From positions 1-64,000 of the forward strand of contig DATMLM010000039.1 of the NCBI GenBank assembly GCA_035570055.1: a stretch of DNA of 64,000 nucleotides, in the 5' to 3' direction. The DNA comes from DASRDS01 sp035570055 (GTDB lineage: Bacteria > Gemmatimonadota > Gemmatimonadetes > Gemmatimonadales > Gemmatimonadaceae). Position 1 is the first letter of the stretch; each line of letters starts with the position of its first letter. Below the pieces are notes generated by a model. That model saw only the letters and a list, made by a program, of their open reading frames with translations. It had not been told where the DNA came from and ran no database searches. Shown here in pieces: positions 1-8,132 of this stretch. A program made the translations under genes and the position numbers.

Positions 1-1
1 T

Positions 2-346
2 CTATTTCACGCTTCCGATCGCGTTGCGCACGGCCGCGAGCAGCTGATGATCGTTGAATGGCTTCCGGAAGCAGTCGAGCATCTCGTCGGTCACCTCGTG
101 GCCGGTGATGAGGATGACGGGCAGCCCCGCGCGACGGCGACGGACGATGCGTTTGAGCTCCAGGCCATCCATGACGGGCATGCCGATGTCGGTCACGAGA
201 CAATCGATCCCGGCGAGATCGACCTCGCTCAGCAGTGACGCGGCTGACGGGAAGAGACGCACCGCGTACCCCGCCGACTCGAGCAGATCGCCCAACGACT
301 GCAGCATGCTGGTATCGTCATCAACGACAGCGACGACGGGGGTCAT
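2..346 (-). CDS. Stand-alone receiver-domain response regulator
   Basis: A 114-residue CheY-like receiver with no output domain. Acidic residues lie at 9-11, the phospho-acceptor is D53 in VTDIGMPVMDG, and the conserved Thr and Lys are T81 and K95. The ATG at 346 is chosen because the receiver fold begins there; a longer reading only adds a low-complexity extension out of the upstream gene. It overlaps the preceding regulator by four bases (ATGA), so the pair is probably co-translated. It likely shuttles phosphate or adjusts a kinase. The partner kinase is not visible and may lie beyond the left edge. Confidence 0.85.
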   Translation of the reverse strand: MTPVVAVVDDDTSMLQSLGDLLESAGYAVRLFPSAASLLSEVDLAGIDCLVTDIGMPVMDGLELKRIVRRRRAGLPVILITGHEVTDEMLDCFRKPFNDHQLLAAVRNAIGSVK

Positions 347-945
347 CCGATACCAAGCCGGGCGCTCATCCGCACCAGTTCGGCGACGGATCCCGCCTGC
401 ATTTTTGCGAAGACCTGGCGGCGGTGAAACTGGAGGGTGGTCTCGCTGATACCCAGCGTGGCCGCCGCCTGCTTGTTGAGCAATCCCTGGACAATGAGCG
501 GCAGCACGTCGCGCTCTCGTGGCGAAAGCGTGGCGAACCGGCACTCCAGCACCTGCGTATCCGCCCGCGCGAGTCGCGCCTCGCGGTCGCGCGCGATGGC
601 CGCATCGACCGCTTCGAGGAGCGCCACATCACGGCACGGCTTGGTCAGAAAATCCACGGCACCGGCTTTGAGAGCGCGCACGCTGCTAGGGATATCGCCA
701 TACCCCGTGAGGAACACGATCGGTGGATGCGTTCCGTCCGCGAGTTGAGACTGGAGTGCCAGCCCATGTATGTCCGGTAGGTCCAGGTCCAGAACGAGGC
801 ACGCGGCCACATCGGGGCGTGGGAACGCCAGATACTCGCTCGCGGAGCCAAAGGTGACCACATTGCGCTCGGCCGCGGACAAGAGATCGGCTAAGGCCTC
901 ACGCATGTCCGTGTCATCATCGACCACGTACACGAAATGGGTCAT
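343..945 (-). CDS. FixJ/NarL-type two-component response regulator
   Basis: A 200-residue regulator: receiver at about residues 3-120 (acidic residues 9-11, phospho-acceptor D53 in VLDLDLPDIHG, T80, K102) and a LuxR-type helix-turn-helix at about 138-195 (LSPRERDVLPL through KMQAGSVAELVRM). The layout and FLTGYGDIPSSVRALKAGAVDF loop are those of FixJ-type activators. An in-frame TTG two codons earlier (951) is possible, but the ATG at 945 is preferred. It is the first gene of a leftward operon with the stand-alone receiver. Its target and kinase are unknown. Confidence 0.88.
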   Translation of the reverse strand: MTHFVYVVDDDTDMREALADLLSAAERNVVTFGSASEYLAFPRPDVAACLVLDLDLPDIHGLALQSQLADGTHPPIVFLTGYGDIPSSVRALKAGAVDFLTKPCRDVALLEAVDAAIARDREARLARADTQVLECRFATLSPRERDVLPLIVQGLLNKQAAATLGISETTLQFHRRQVFAKMQAGSVAELVRMSARLGIG

Positions 946-979
946 CCCCAATTAGTATAGCGGCCGGATCGCCGGGCAA

Positions 980-995
980 TAATGGATTTCCATTA
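980..995. promoter_or_regulatory. Inverted repeat in divergent promoter region
   Basis: TAATGGA-TT-TCCATTA is a perfect 7-2-7 inverted repeat in the gap between the leftward response regulators and the rightward sigma-factor operon. Its position suits an operator for either unit. The binding protein is unknown. Confidence 0.45.
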
Positions 996-1044
996 GTCCT
1001 CCTCCACGGAAAAGCACGATAGCCCGGGGTACTGGTCTGATGTA

Positions 1045-1060
1045 CTCATGGTGCCATGAG
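1045..1060 (+). promoter_or_regulatory. Inverted repeat spanning the sigma-factor start codon
   Basis: CTCATGG-TG-CCATGAG is a perfect 7-2-7 inverted repeat whose right arm contains the ATG of the sigma gene at 1056. As RNA it would fold a hairpin holding the start codon; as DNA it could be an operator. A second ATG at 1048 opens a three-codon reading frame (ATG GTG CCA TGA) whose stop overlaps the real start. Confidence 0.45.
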
Positions 1061-1562
1061 CTTCGAGAGCGAGACGCTCCAATGGTTCGATGATGTATAC
1101 CGGTTTGCCTGCGCTCTGACACGGAATCGGGCCGACGCAGAGGACCTGGTGCAGGAGACGTATCTCCGGGCGTATCGGTCCTGGCACACGTTCATCCCGG
1201 GCAGCAACGCGCTCCGCTGGCTGTTCACGATCTGCCGGCATCGCCACATTCACGAGGTCCTGCGGACGCGCCGGCACGCCGAGTATGAGAACGATGAGGT
1301 TGCATCGACGCTGGATATCCATGAGCAAACCGCGGAACGCGATCTGGTTGCCGTGGTCTCCCGGGCCATCGATCGTTTGCCCGAGCCCTTCCGGTCCACG
1401 ATCGTGTTGGTGGACGTCGAGAACCAGACGTACGCGAGCGCGGCGGCCATCTGTGGCGTTCCGGTCGGCACGATCCGCTCGCGGGTGTTCCGGGCGCGAC
1501 GGCTGATTCGTGGCATGATCGCGCATACTTTCACGAGTTCAACAGGCGAGATCCACTCATGA
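1056..1562 (+). CDS. ECF-type RNA polymerase sigma factor
   Basis: A 168-residue sigma-70 family protein of the extracytoplasmic-function type. Region 2 spans about residues 10-75 (DAEDLVQETYLRAYRSW and the RWLFTICRH stretch). Region 4 spans about 105-158, with the helix-turn-helix ASAAAICGVPVGTIRSRV. No anti-sigma gene is adjacent. It overlaps the downstream SnoaL-like gene by four bases (ATGA), which overlaps the third gene the same way, so the three form a tight operon. ECF41-type sigmas carry a C-terminal SnoaL domain and sit by oxidoreductase/epimerase genes; here the SnoaL-like protein is a separate neighbour. That link is inference. Confidence 0.88.
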   Translation: MSFESETLQWFDDVYRFACALTRNRADAEDLVQETYLRAYRSWHTFIPGSNALRWLFTICRHRHIHEVLRTRRHAEYENDEVASTLDIHEQTAERDLVAVVSRAIDRLPEPFRSTIVLVDVENQTYASAAAICGVPVGTIRSRVFRARRLIRGMIAHTFTSSTGEIHS

Positions 1563-2023
1563 GCGCGCACGTCAGCATATCCCCCACCGAGGCCGCCGAC
1601 CGCCTCGCCATTCGCGAGCTGGTCGAGGCGTACGCGCATTGCGCCGATCGGCGCGAGGCGAAAGGACAGATGGCGCTTTTCACACCAGATACCCACTTTG
1701 TGGTGTACATGAACGCCAAAGACCCGAAGCCGACGCAGGAGCTGCACTCGCGGGAGGCGCTCGCGCCCGTCTTCGCCGATCTCAACCAGTATGCGGCAAC
1801 CATGCACTTCGTTGGCCAGAGCACGATCCTGACGCTCACCGGCGACCGGGCGACTGGGGAGGCGTACTGCATCGCGCATCACCTGACGGTCGACGGCACA
1901 AAACGACGGGTGATGCTCGCCTATCTCCGCTACTATGACACCTTCACGAAGACGGATGGCGCCTGGCTGTTCGCGGAGCGTCTGCTCTACGTCGACTGGA
2001 TCGAGGAGCGTGCGCTGTCATGA
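1559..2023 (+). CDS. SnoaL-like / nuclear transport factor 2 family protein
   Basis: A 154-residue cone-fold (NTF2-like) protein. The start DRLAIRELVEAYAHCADRR, the central HFVGQSTILTL strand and the C-terminal YYDTFTKTDGAWLFAER pattern are typical of SnoaL_4-type proteins. Some are small enzymes acting on ring compounds; others are ligand-sensing modules. It is translationally coupled to the sigma factor before it and to the NAD(P)-binding protein after it. A sensing role for the sigma factor is possible because related sigmas have a fused SnoaL domain, but a catalytic role in the oxidoreductase pathway is equally open. Confidence 0.75.
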   Translation: MSAHVSISPTEAADRLAIRELVEAYAHCADRREAKGQMALFTPDTHFVVYMNAKDPKPTQELHSREALAPVFADLNQYAATMHFVGQSTILTLTGDRATGEAYCIAHHLTVDGTKRRVMLAYLRYYDTFTKTDGAWLFAERLLYVDWIEERALS

Positions 2024-2691
2024 CGCGCTTAGCTCTGGTGGGTGCGACCGGTATGGTGGGCGGCTACGCCCTTCGCTACGCGCTCGACGACCCGAACGTC
2101 GAACGCGTGACAGCCATCGGGCGCCGAACGCTCGGCCGCTCGCACCCGAAGCTCAACGAGGTGCTGCATCGAGACTTCGCGGATTGCTCCGCGCTCGCGC
2201 CAGTCCTCTCGGGTCAGGATGCGGCGGTGTTCTGCCTCGGCGCCTATACCGGAGCCGTGCCGGACGCGGAGCTTCGGAAGACCACGGTCGACTACCCGAT
2301 TGAGTTCGCGCGGGTGCTCCACGGCAGCAGCCCCGGCGCGACGTTCGCGTTCTTGAGCGGGAGCGGAGCGGATCCGACGGGTCGCAGCCGGATCCCTTTC
2401 GCCCGGTACAAGGGAGAGGCCGAGAAGGCGCTCCTCGCCATGGGGTTCCCGCATGTGTACCTCTTTCGACCCGCGTACATCTATCCCGTGGAGCCGCGAA
2501 AGGAGCCGAACTTCGGCTATCGCCTGCTGCGCGCGATCTACCCGGCGTTTCGGATCGTATTCCCGAACCAGGTGATCCGCGCGGATGATCTGGCTCGCGT
2601 CATGGTGAACGTCGCCGTGCAGGGAGCAGGGAAACGCCCGGGTCCGGTCTTCGAGAACCGCGACATCATTACCTTGTCGCGGTTGAAGTGA
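2020..2691 (+). CDS. NAD(P)-binding Rossmann-fold oxidoreductase / epimerase-like protein
   Basis: A 223-residue protein opening with a Rossmann nucleotide-binding turn (VGATGMVGGYALR, residues 7-19) followed by IGRR at the end of strand 2, the pattern of atypical short-chain dehydrogenases (NmrA/HTATIP2-like). FAFLSGSGADPTGRS and the ARYKGEAEKALL helix resemble the substrate-site Ser and YxxxK region, with YKGEAE as the likely YxxxK equivalent. It is last in the sigma/SnoaL operon. Its 3' end overlaps the convergent gene at 2669 by 23 bases. The substrate is unknown. Confidence 0.78.
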   Translation: MTRLALVGATGMVGGYALRYALDDPNVERVTAIGRRTLGRSHPKLNEVLHRDFADCSALAPVLSGQDAAVFCLGAYTGAVPDAELRKTTVDYPIEFARVLHGSSPGATFAFLSGSGADPTGRSRIPFARYKGEAEKALLAMGFPHVYLFRPAYIYPVEPRKEPNFGYRLLRAIYPAFRIVFPNQVIRADDLARVMVNVAVQGAGKRPGPVFENRDIITLSRLK

Positions 2692-3031
2692 GCAGCGTCT
2701 CCTCCAGCAGCGCCCGAGCGAGACCACTCAGTGCCGAGTCGAGCTCGGCGACCGCTCCCTTGGGCATGCGCCCCGCGACGGACAATCGAATCTCGCACGT
2801 CTCGCCGTGCGGCTCGATGACAAGCGTGATCTCGCGCACGCGTGCGCCGAGCAGTGACCAGAAGGCGCCAGGACTCAGGTGACCGGTCGCTGAAGGCAGC
2901 GCGAAGCGAAGCGTGCCGCCGCTCGACCCGGTCAGTGTGAGGAGGTACGGACGCTCGCGCAGTACGCGACCCAGGAGTGGCAGCATCCGATTCGCGGGCG
3001 CATCAAACACCCGCGTGACCGTCGTCACCAT
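2669..3031 (-). CDS. Hypothetical protein coupled to catalase
   Basis: A 120-residue protein I do not firmly recognise. The opening TTVTRVFDAPANRMLPLLGRV resembles the first strand and helix of SRPBCC (START-like) lipid-binding folds, but similarity is weak. There is no signal peptide, membrane segment or cysteine pair. Its ATG overlaps the catalase stop by one base (TGATG), implying coupled translation from the katA message and possibly a role in the same peroxide response. Its 3' end overlaps the convergent oxidoreductase gene. Confidence 0.65.
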   Translation of the reverse strand: MVTTVTRVFDAPANRMLPLLGRVLRERPYLLTLTGSSGGTLRFALPSATGHLSPGAFWSLLGARVREITLVIEPHGETCEIRLSVAGRMPKGAVAELDSALSGLARALLEETLLTSTATR

Positions 3032-4491
3032 CACTGGGCCTCCACGAGCACGCGATCGTGCAATCCGAGCTTGTCCGCGACGCGCCGTCCGTAATCGGCG
3101 TCGGCCTTCGCGAAGTGCGCGAGCTGCCGGCGCTGGACCTCGAGGCGGGCCTGGCCGAGCGCTCCCGCGATGCGCGTCGTGAGGCGGTCGCGGTGGCTGT
3201 CATCGAGCAGCCGGTACAGATCACCCGCCTGCGTGAAATCATCCTGACCCGTGGAATCGAACCGGTCAGCGACGGCCGCGGCAACCTGCCATGCGGGATC
3301 GCTGTACGAGGCGTCGGGCGTCGGCGTCCCGGCGACGCTATTCGGCCAATAGTTCGGGCGATCTCCGTACGGAGCCATCGCGAGCGCACCGTCGCGAATG
3401 TAGTTGGCGGGACTCTGGCGCGGTGCGTTGACCGGCACCTGATGGTGATTGACGCCAAGGCGATGCAGGTGCGCGTCGGCATAGCTCACGAGCCGCGCTT
3501 GCAGCATCTTGTCCGGACTCGGCCCCACACCCGGCACGAACGCACTCGGCTTGAACGCGGCCTGCTCGACTTCGGCGAAATAATTCTCGGGGTTCCGATT
3601 GAGCTCGAGCGTGCCGACCTCGATCAACGGAAACTCGCGGTGCGGCCAGACCTTCGTCAGATCGAACGGATTCCACCGGAACGCCTCGGCCTCGGATGCC
3701 GTCATGACCTGGATGGACATGCGCCACCGCGGATGGTCGCCGCGCGCGATCGCGTCGAAGAGGTCCCGCTGGTGACTCTCGCGATCCTGCCCGATGATCG
3801 CCGAGGAGTCCTCGTCGGGGATCGTGTCGATGCCCTGCAGCGTCCGGAAATGGAACTTGCACCAGACGCGCTCGCCGTGCGCGTTGACGAGCGAGTAGGT
3901 ATGACTGCCGAACCCGTGCATGTGCCGATAGCTCGTCGGAATGCCGCGGTCGGAAAAAAGAATGGTGACCTGATGCAGTGACTCGGGGCAGAGCGACCAG
4001 AAGTCCCACTGCATGTCCATGTCGCGCAGGTTCGTCTTCGGATGCCGCTTCTGCGTGTGGATGAACATCTGGAACTTGTACGGATCGCGCACGAAGAAGA
4101 CGGGCGTGTTGTTCCCGACGAGATCCCAATTCCCCTCATCCGTATAGAACTTGAGCGCGAATCCGCGCACGTCGCGCTCGGCGTCGGCCGCGCCACGCTC
4201 GCCCGCGACAGTCGAGAATCGCGCGAACACCGGCGTCGACTGGCCGACGCGCGCGAAGAGCGCCGCACGGCTGTACCGCGTGATGTCCCGCGTCACCGTG
4301 AAGGTGCCGTAGGCGCCGGACCCCTTCGCGTGCACGGGCCGCTCGGGAATCCGCTCGCGGTTGAAGTGCTGCATCTGCTCGATGAGCTGCACATCCTGCA
4401 TCAGCACCGGGCCGCGCGGACCAGCGGTCAAGGCCTGCTGGACGCCGATCGGGGCGCCGTTGGCGGTCGTGAGTACGGGCGGTTTCTCCAT
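3031..4491 (-). CDS. katA: Monofunctional haem catalase
   Basis: A 486-residue small-subunit catalase that breaks hydrogen peroxide into water and oxygen. Visible family residues are distal H54 (RPVHAKGSGAYGTF), N127 (LVGNNTPVFFVRD) and the proximal haem-ligand signature RLVSYADAHLHRLG. The length matches clade-3 catalases; there is no signal peptide, so it is cytoplasmic. It is divergent from oxyR, with only 71 bases between the two start codons holding an OxyR-like site. A candidate -10 (TATACT on the minus strand) lies about 30 bases upstream of the ATG. Confidence 0.97.
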   Translation of the reverse strand: MEKPPVLTTANGAPIGVQQALTAGPRGPVLMQDVQLIEQMQHFNRERIPERPVHAKGSGAYGTFTVTRDITRYSRAALFARVGQSTPVFARFSTVAGERGAADAERDVRGFALKFYTDEGNWDLVGNNTPVFFVRDPYKFQMFIHTQKRHPKTNLRDMDMQWDFWSLCPESLHQVTILFSDRGIPTSYRHMHGFGSHTYSLVNAHGERVWCKFHFRTLQGIDTIPDEDSSAIIGQDRESHQRDLFDAIARGDHPRWRMSIQVMTASEAEAFRWNPFDLTKVWPHREFPLIEVGTLELNRNPENYFAEVEQAAFKPSAFVPGVGPSPDKMLQARLVSYADAHLHRLGVNHHQVPVNAPRQSPANYIRDGALAMAPYGDRPNYWPNSVAGTPTPDASYSDPAWQVAAAVADRFDSTGQDDFTQAGDLYRLLDDSHRDRLTTRIAGALGQARLEVQRRQLAHFAKADADYGRRVADKLGLHDRVLVEAQ

Positions 4492-4516
4492 GTAGCGGAG
4501 CCTAGTCGCCGAGTAT

Positions 4517-4564
4517 ATAGTTGTCCAAGATGGATTATCTCCAAGATCGATAGGTACAAACTAT
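4517..4564. promoter_or_regulatory. OxyR operator in the katA-oxyR divergent promoter
   Basis: Positions 4550-4564 read ATAGGTACAAACTAT, a complete match to the OxyR half-site consensus ATAG-N-T-N3-A-N-CTAT. It overlaps the oxyR start codon at 4563. A weaker ATAG-N7-AGAT element starts at 4517, 33 bases upstream. The placement suits self-repression of oxyR and peroxide activation of katA, as known for OxyR. Confidence 0.75.
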
Positions 4565-5471
4565 GGAATTGCACCAGCTGCGCTACTTCGTGGCCACGGC
4601 CGAATGCGGCAGCGTCAGCCGTGCCGCCGAGCGGTGCTTCATTGCGCAACCGTCGCTCAGTCAGCAGCTCAAGAAACTCGAGCAGGAGTTGGGGGCGACG
4701 CTGTTCGACCGGCTCGGCCGCGGCGTGGCCCTCACCGATGCGGGGCGGGCGCTGCTGCCGCGCGCCCGCCGCATTTTAGCCGACATCCGCGAGACGGAGA
4801 CGAACCTCAAGCGCGAAGCCGAGGACGGTCCCGGGACGCTCATCGTCGGGGCGATTCCGACGATGGCGCCGTATCTCCTCCCGCCGGCGTTGCGCGCGCT
4901 GCGCCGTGCCTATCCCACGTGCGCCATCTCGGTGCGCGAGGATCTGAGCGAAGCGCTCGTGGACGCGCTCGAGAACAACGAGATCGATTGCGCGCTCGTG
5001 AGCACGCCGCTCGATGACGCGTTGCTGGACCTGGAGGTCATCGGCGAGGAGGAGTTGCTCGTCGCGCTACCGCGGCATCATCCGGCCGCCGCGCGCGCCG
5101 AGCTCCGCGTATCGGAGTTGCGGGGCGAGCCGACGGTGGCGCTCGCCGACATGCACTGCTTGAGCCGCCAGATCGATCACTTCTGCTCGACGCGACACAT
5201 CGCGACTCAGGTCGTCTGTCGCACGACCCAGCTCTCCACGATTACCGAGCTCGTCTCCCTCGGTCTCGGGCTGTCGCTCGTGCCAGAGATGGCGGCGGCG
5301 GCGGATCGCTCCGACCGCTGTCGCTACCTTCGTCTGCGGCCAGGCAAGCCGGTCCGCCAGATCGCCGTCGCGTGGCGCGCCGGGCGGACTCGGCCGGTAG
5401 CGGCAGTCCGTTTCATCGCGGCACTCACCGCGCGCCTCGGGGCAGGGCGTCATGCCAGCCCGGTGCGATAG
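4563..5471 (+). CDS. oxyR: Peroxide-sensing LysR-type regulator OxyR
   Basis: A 302-residue LysR-family activator: winged helix-turn-helix at about residues 1-60 (ELHQLRYFVATAECGSVSRA) and a substrate-binding-type sensor domain at about 88-295. The two redox cysteines of OxyR are present as C199 and C208 in HCLSRQIDHFC, with the same numbering and spacing as the E. coli protein, so this is a true peroxide sensor. It is divergent from katA and a consensus OxyR site overlaps its own ATG. No clear Shine-Dalgarno precedes the start. Confidence 0.95.
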   Translation: MELHQLRYFVATAECGSVSRAAERCFIAQPSLSQQLKKLEQELGATLFDRLGRGVALTDAGRALLPRARRILADIRETETNLKREAEDGPGTLIVGAIPTMAPYLLPPALRALRRAYPTCAISVREDLSEALVDALENNEIDCALVSTPLDDALLDLEVIGEEELLVALPRHHPAAARAELRVSELRGEPTVALADMHCLSRQIDHFCSTRHIATQVVCRTTQLSTITELVSLGLGLSLVPEMAAAADRSDRCRYLRLRPGKPVRQIAVAWRAGRTRPVAAVRFIAALTARLGAGRHASPVR

Positions 5472-5529
5472 CACGCACTCCCCATTGCGGGAATTACCGC
5501 GCTCGTCCCACCCACGCATCATTCACGCT

Positions 5530-6417
5530 ATGAAATCCACGCAGAATATCGCGGTCCTGGGCGTCGGTACGATGGGATCGGCGTTTGCCCGGAGACTCCT
5601 CGGTGCGGGAATGCGGGTGACCGTGTGGGACGTGTCACACGCCGCGGCCGAGCGGCTTGCGACAGCCGGCGCCCGGGTCGCGGTGACGCCAGAAGACGCC
5701 GTGCGCGACGCCCGTGTCGTGCTCACGATGGTCCCGACGATCGCCTCGATCGAAGAGACGATGCCACGAGTACTGGCAGCGATGCCGCCCGGCGCGACGT
5801 GGTTGCAGATGAGCACCATCGGCGTCGACGGAACCGAGCGCGCCATGGCGCTCGCCCAGGCGCATCGAAGCGACGTCGTGTTCGTGGATGCGCCAGTGTC
5901 CGGATCAAAGGGCCCCGCGGAAGAGGGGAAGCTGCTGATTCTCGCGTCCGGACCTGCCGCGGCGCTCGATGCGTTGGCGCCGGTGTTCTCGGTGCTGGGT
6001 CACAAGACGATGCGATGGGAACACGCCGGTAGCGGCTCGCGCATGAAGCTCGTGCTCAACACCTGGCTCGCCGTGCTCGACGAAGGCATCGCCGAGGTGG
6101 CCGTGCTCGCCCAGTCCCTCGACGTGTCCTTGAGCGACGTCTCGGCGTGCATCGGATCCACCGCGCTCGATGCGCCATGGGCACTTTCGAAGCTCGACAA
6201 GATCGATCGCGAAGCCTTCGATCCCGACTTTTCGCTTGCGCTGGCCTCGAAGGATCTGCACCTTGCCCTCGACGCCGCGAACCGCGCCCACCGGCGGCTC
6301 CCGATGACGCAGTCGATCGCGACGCAATGGGAAAGCGCCCTGCAAGCCGGTTTGGGCGACCGCGACGTGAGCGGCGCGTACCTGGCGCTCACCACTCCAC
6401 CTCCGTCCACAGACTAG
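5530..6417 (+). CDS. NAD(P)-dependent beta-hydroxyacid dehydrogenase (3-hydroxyisobutyrate dehydrogenase family)
   Basis: A 295-residue enzyme with an N-terminal Rossmann motif (VLGVGTMGSAFARRLL), the family substrate motif DAPVSGSKGPAEEGKL, and the catalytic-Lys helix GSRMKLVLNTWLA. These mark the 6-phosphogluconate/3-hydroxyisobutyrate dehydrogenase superfamily, which oxidises small beta-hydroxyacids or reduces semialdehydes in the cytoplasm. The ATG at 5530 is chosen because the Rossmann strand follows at once. The next gene starts two bases after its stop. Substrate unknown. Confidence 0.88.
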   Translation: MKSTQNIAVLGVGTMGSAFARRLLGAGMRVTVWDVSHAAAERLATAGARVAVTPEDAVRDARVVLTMVPTIASIEETMPRVLAAMPPGATWLQMSTIGVDGTERAMALAQAHRSDVVFVDAPVSGSKGPAEEGKLLILASGPAAALDALAPVFSVLGHKTMRWEHAGSGSRMKLVLNTWLAVLDEGIAEVAVLAQSLDVSLSDVSACIGSTALDAPWALSKLDKIDREAFDPDFSLALASKDLHLALDAANRAHRRLPMTQSIATQWESALQAGLGDRDVSGAYLALTTPPPSTD

Positions 6418-6419
6418 CC

Positions 6420-6635
6420 ATGACCCACCACGGTTCCAGCCACCATCGGGAAGCAGCCGAGCACTACGAGCAGGCCGCGCGGCACCATAAGGAGGCCGCG
6501 AAATACCACGACTCGGGCAACCACGAGAAGGCTGCCTACCACGCGTACGTCGCGCAGGCGTACCACTCGCTGGCGACGGAACAGGTGGAGGAAGCGATGA
6601 AGCACTACGCCACGGCGCACGCGCCGCCGTTCTAA
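6420..6635 (+). CDS. Small histidine-rich alpha-helical protein
   Basis: A 71-residue hypothetical protein beginning MTHHGSSHHREAAEHYEQAA. It has 13 histidines and a repeating REAAEHY/KEAAKYH/KAAYHAY pattern that predicts one or two amphipathic helices. No signal peptide or cysteine. The start is two bases after the dehydrogenase stop, suggesting co-transcription. Its histidines could bind metal, but no function is known to me. It is convergent with the efflux operon stop at 6645. Confidence 0.7.
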   Translation: MTHHGSSHHREAAEHYEQAARHHKEAAKYHDSGNHEKAAYHAYVAQAYHSLATEQVEEAMKHYATAHAPPF

Positions 6636-6644
6636 CGTCGAGTG

Positions 6645-8132
6645 CTAGTGCGCCAGGCTGTCGGCGCTCGCGTAGACGAAGGACCACTGGCCCGACGACT
6701 GGCCGAGCCCGACCAGCGCGTGAGCGTATTGCTGCTGCGCGTCGTACGACGCGATGTACACGTCGTTCGCGGCCTGCTCCGCGGTCAGCACGTCGAGGAG
6801 CGACGCGGATCCGTGCTGGTAGCTGTACAGTTTCGCCCGCCGCACGCGCTCGGCGTCGAGCAATACCGTGCCGCGAAATTCCGACAGCGTTGCGACCGCT
6901 GTCTGATAGGCGGCCCACGCCGTTCTGACGTCGATCTGCGCCTTCCATTCCGTCGACAGCACGGTCTTGTCGGCCTGCTTGGCGGTATACCGTGCCCCGT
7001 TCAGTTCGCCGTGCGTGAAGTTCGACAGCGGAATGGGAAACGACAGTCCGACGTTGAACGACGAGAACACGGGCGTCGGATCGATCGCGCTCGTGCCGCG
7101 CGAGAAGTACGATGTCCCCACGGTGATGTCGACATCCGCCCACCGATCGCCGCGCGCGACGCGGACACCGGCTACCGCGGCATCGCGCAGCCGCCGTGAC
7201 GCGATCACGTCGGGCCGCGAGTTGAGCGCGGCGCGTGTCAGACTGTCGAGGTCCAATCCGGGTTGCGGCGTCGTTGCCGCCGCGGCCGCACCTGCCGGCG
7301 CACGCAGGCCGCCAGTCAGCGTGTCGGTTGCCCGTGCCGCGGAATCACGATTGGCCACGGCGGCGAGCAGCGCCGGCGTGATTGGTACATCAGGTCCCAC
7401 GCCCGGCAACGACACCAGCTCGAGCGGTGCCGCGGGGGCGACGAGTGTATCGGGCCGGCGCGGACTCAGGAGCCCGGTGAGCGCGAGACGGGCGGAGCGG
7501 ACATCGTTGGTCGCCGACAGCAAGTCGCCGCGGGCCTGCGCAGCGTCGACGCGCGACTGCGCCAGGTCGATCTCGCCGATATCGCCCGCGTGCACGCGGT
7601 GCTCGTTGAGGGCGACGAGCCGGTCGAGGTCCTCGGCCGTCTGGCGTTTGCGCGCATAGACCTGCTCGGCGTGTACCGCGTCGACGTAAGCGGTCGCCGC
7701 CGTCCCGCGCAGCGTGCGCAGAAAATCGTCGAGCTGGGCCTTGGCCGCGTCGAGTTGCCGACGCGCGACGTCGGTGCGCGACCCGCGCTTCCCACCGAGC
7801 AGGATCGTCTGTGTGAGGCCGACGTCGTAGGAGGTCGCCTGGTGTTGCCCCGACACATCGAGCGCAGTCCCCCACGCGATCGTGGGGTTCGGGTACAGGT
7901 GCGCCACCGACACCTGCGCGTCGGCGATCGGCACGCTGAACGTCTGCGCGGCGTAGTCGAGGTTGAGCCGCCCCACCTGGGCGATGTACTCGGCCAGCGA
8001 CAGCCGGACCACGGGCTCCGCTTCGATGAGTGACGCCGCCGGCAGCGACACTGGCGTGACCGGCGTCGCGGGCTCCTGCGCCGCGACCGGCGCGGCCAGG
8101 ACGAGGGCGCATCCAGCAAGCGTCCGTCTCAT
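6645..8132 (-). CDS. TolC-family outer-membrane channel of a metal efflux pump (CzcC-like)
   Basis: A 495-residue outer membrane factor. A signal peptide (LAGCALVLAAPVAAQ) leads into two helical-barrel repeats (around YIAQVGRLNLDYAAQ and SLTRAALNSRPDVIASRRL), as in OEP-family proteins. The ATG at 8132 is chosen because the signal peptide starts there and it overlaps the pump stop by four bases (ATGA). It is last of the leftward adaptor-pump-channel operon and would form the outer-membrane exit duct. Confidence 0.9.
   Translation of the reverse strand: MRRTLAGCALVLAAPVAAQEPATPVTPVSLPAASLIEAEPVVRLSLAEYIAQVGRLNLDYAAQTFSVPIADAQVSVAHLYPNPTIAWGTALDVSGQHQATSYDVGLTQTILLGGKRGSRTDVARRQLDAAKAQLDDFLRTLRGTAATAYVDAVHAEQVYARKRQTAEDLDRLVALNEHRVHAGDIGEIDLAQSRVDAAQARGDLLSATNDVRSARLALTGLLSPRRPDTLVAPAAPLELVSLPGVGPDVPITPALLAAVANRDSAARATDTLTGGLRAPAGAAAAATTPQPGLDLDSLTRAALNSRPDVIASRRLRDAAVAGVRVARGDRWADVDITVGTSYFSRGTSAIDPTPVFSSFNVGLSFPIPLSNFTHGELNGARYTAKQADKTVLSTEWKAQIDVRTAWAAYQTAVATLSEFRGTVLLDAERVRRAKLYSYQHGSASLLDVLTAEQAANDVYIASYDAQQQYAHALVGLGQSSGQWSFVYASADSLAH

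Noticed and set aside
939..950. TCCCCAATTAG near the left regulators as a fifth copy of the shared repeat
   Set aside because: Only one half of the repeat is present; there is no matching GGGGA arm.
5905..7143. 412-codon minus-strand frame
   Set aside because: Antisense to the 3-hydroxyisobutyrate-type dehydrogenase and out of frame with the TolC gene; low-complexity Arg/Gly product.
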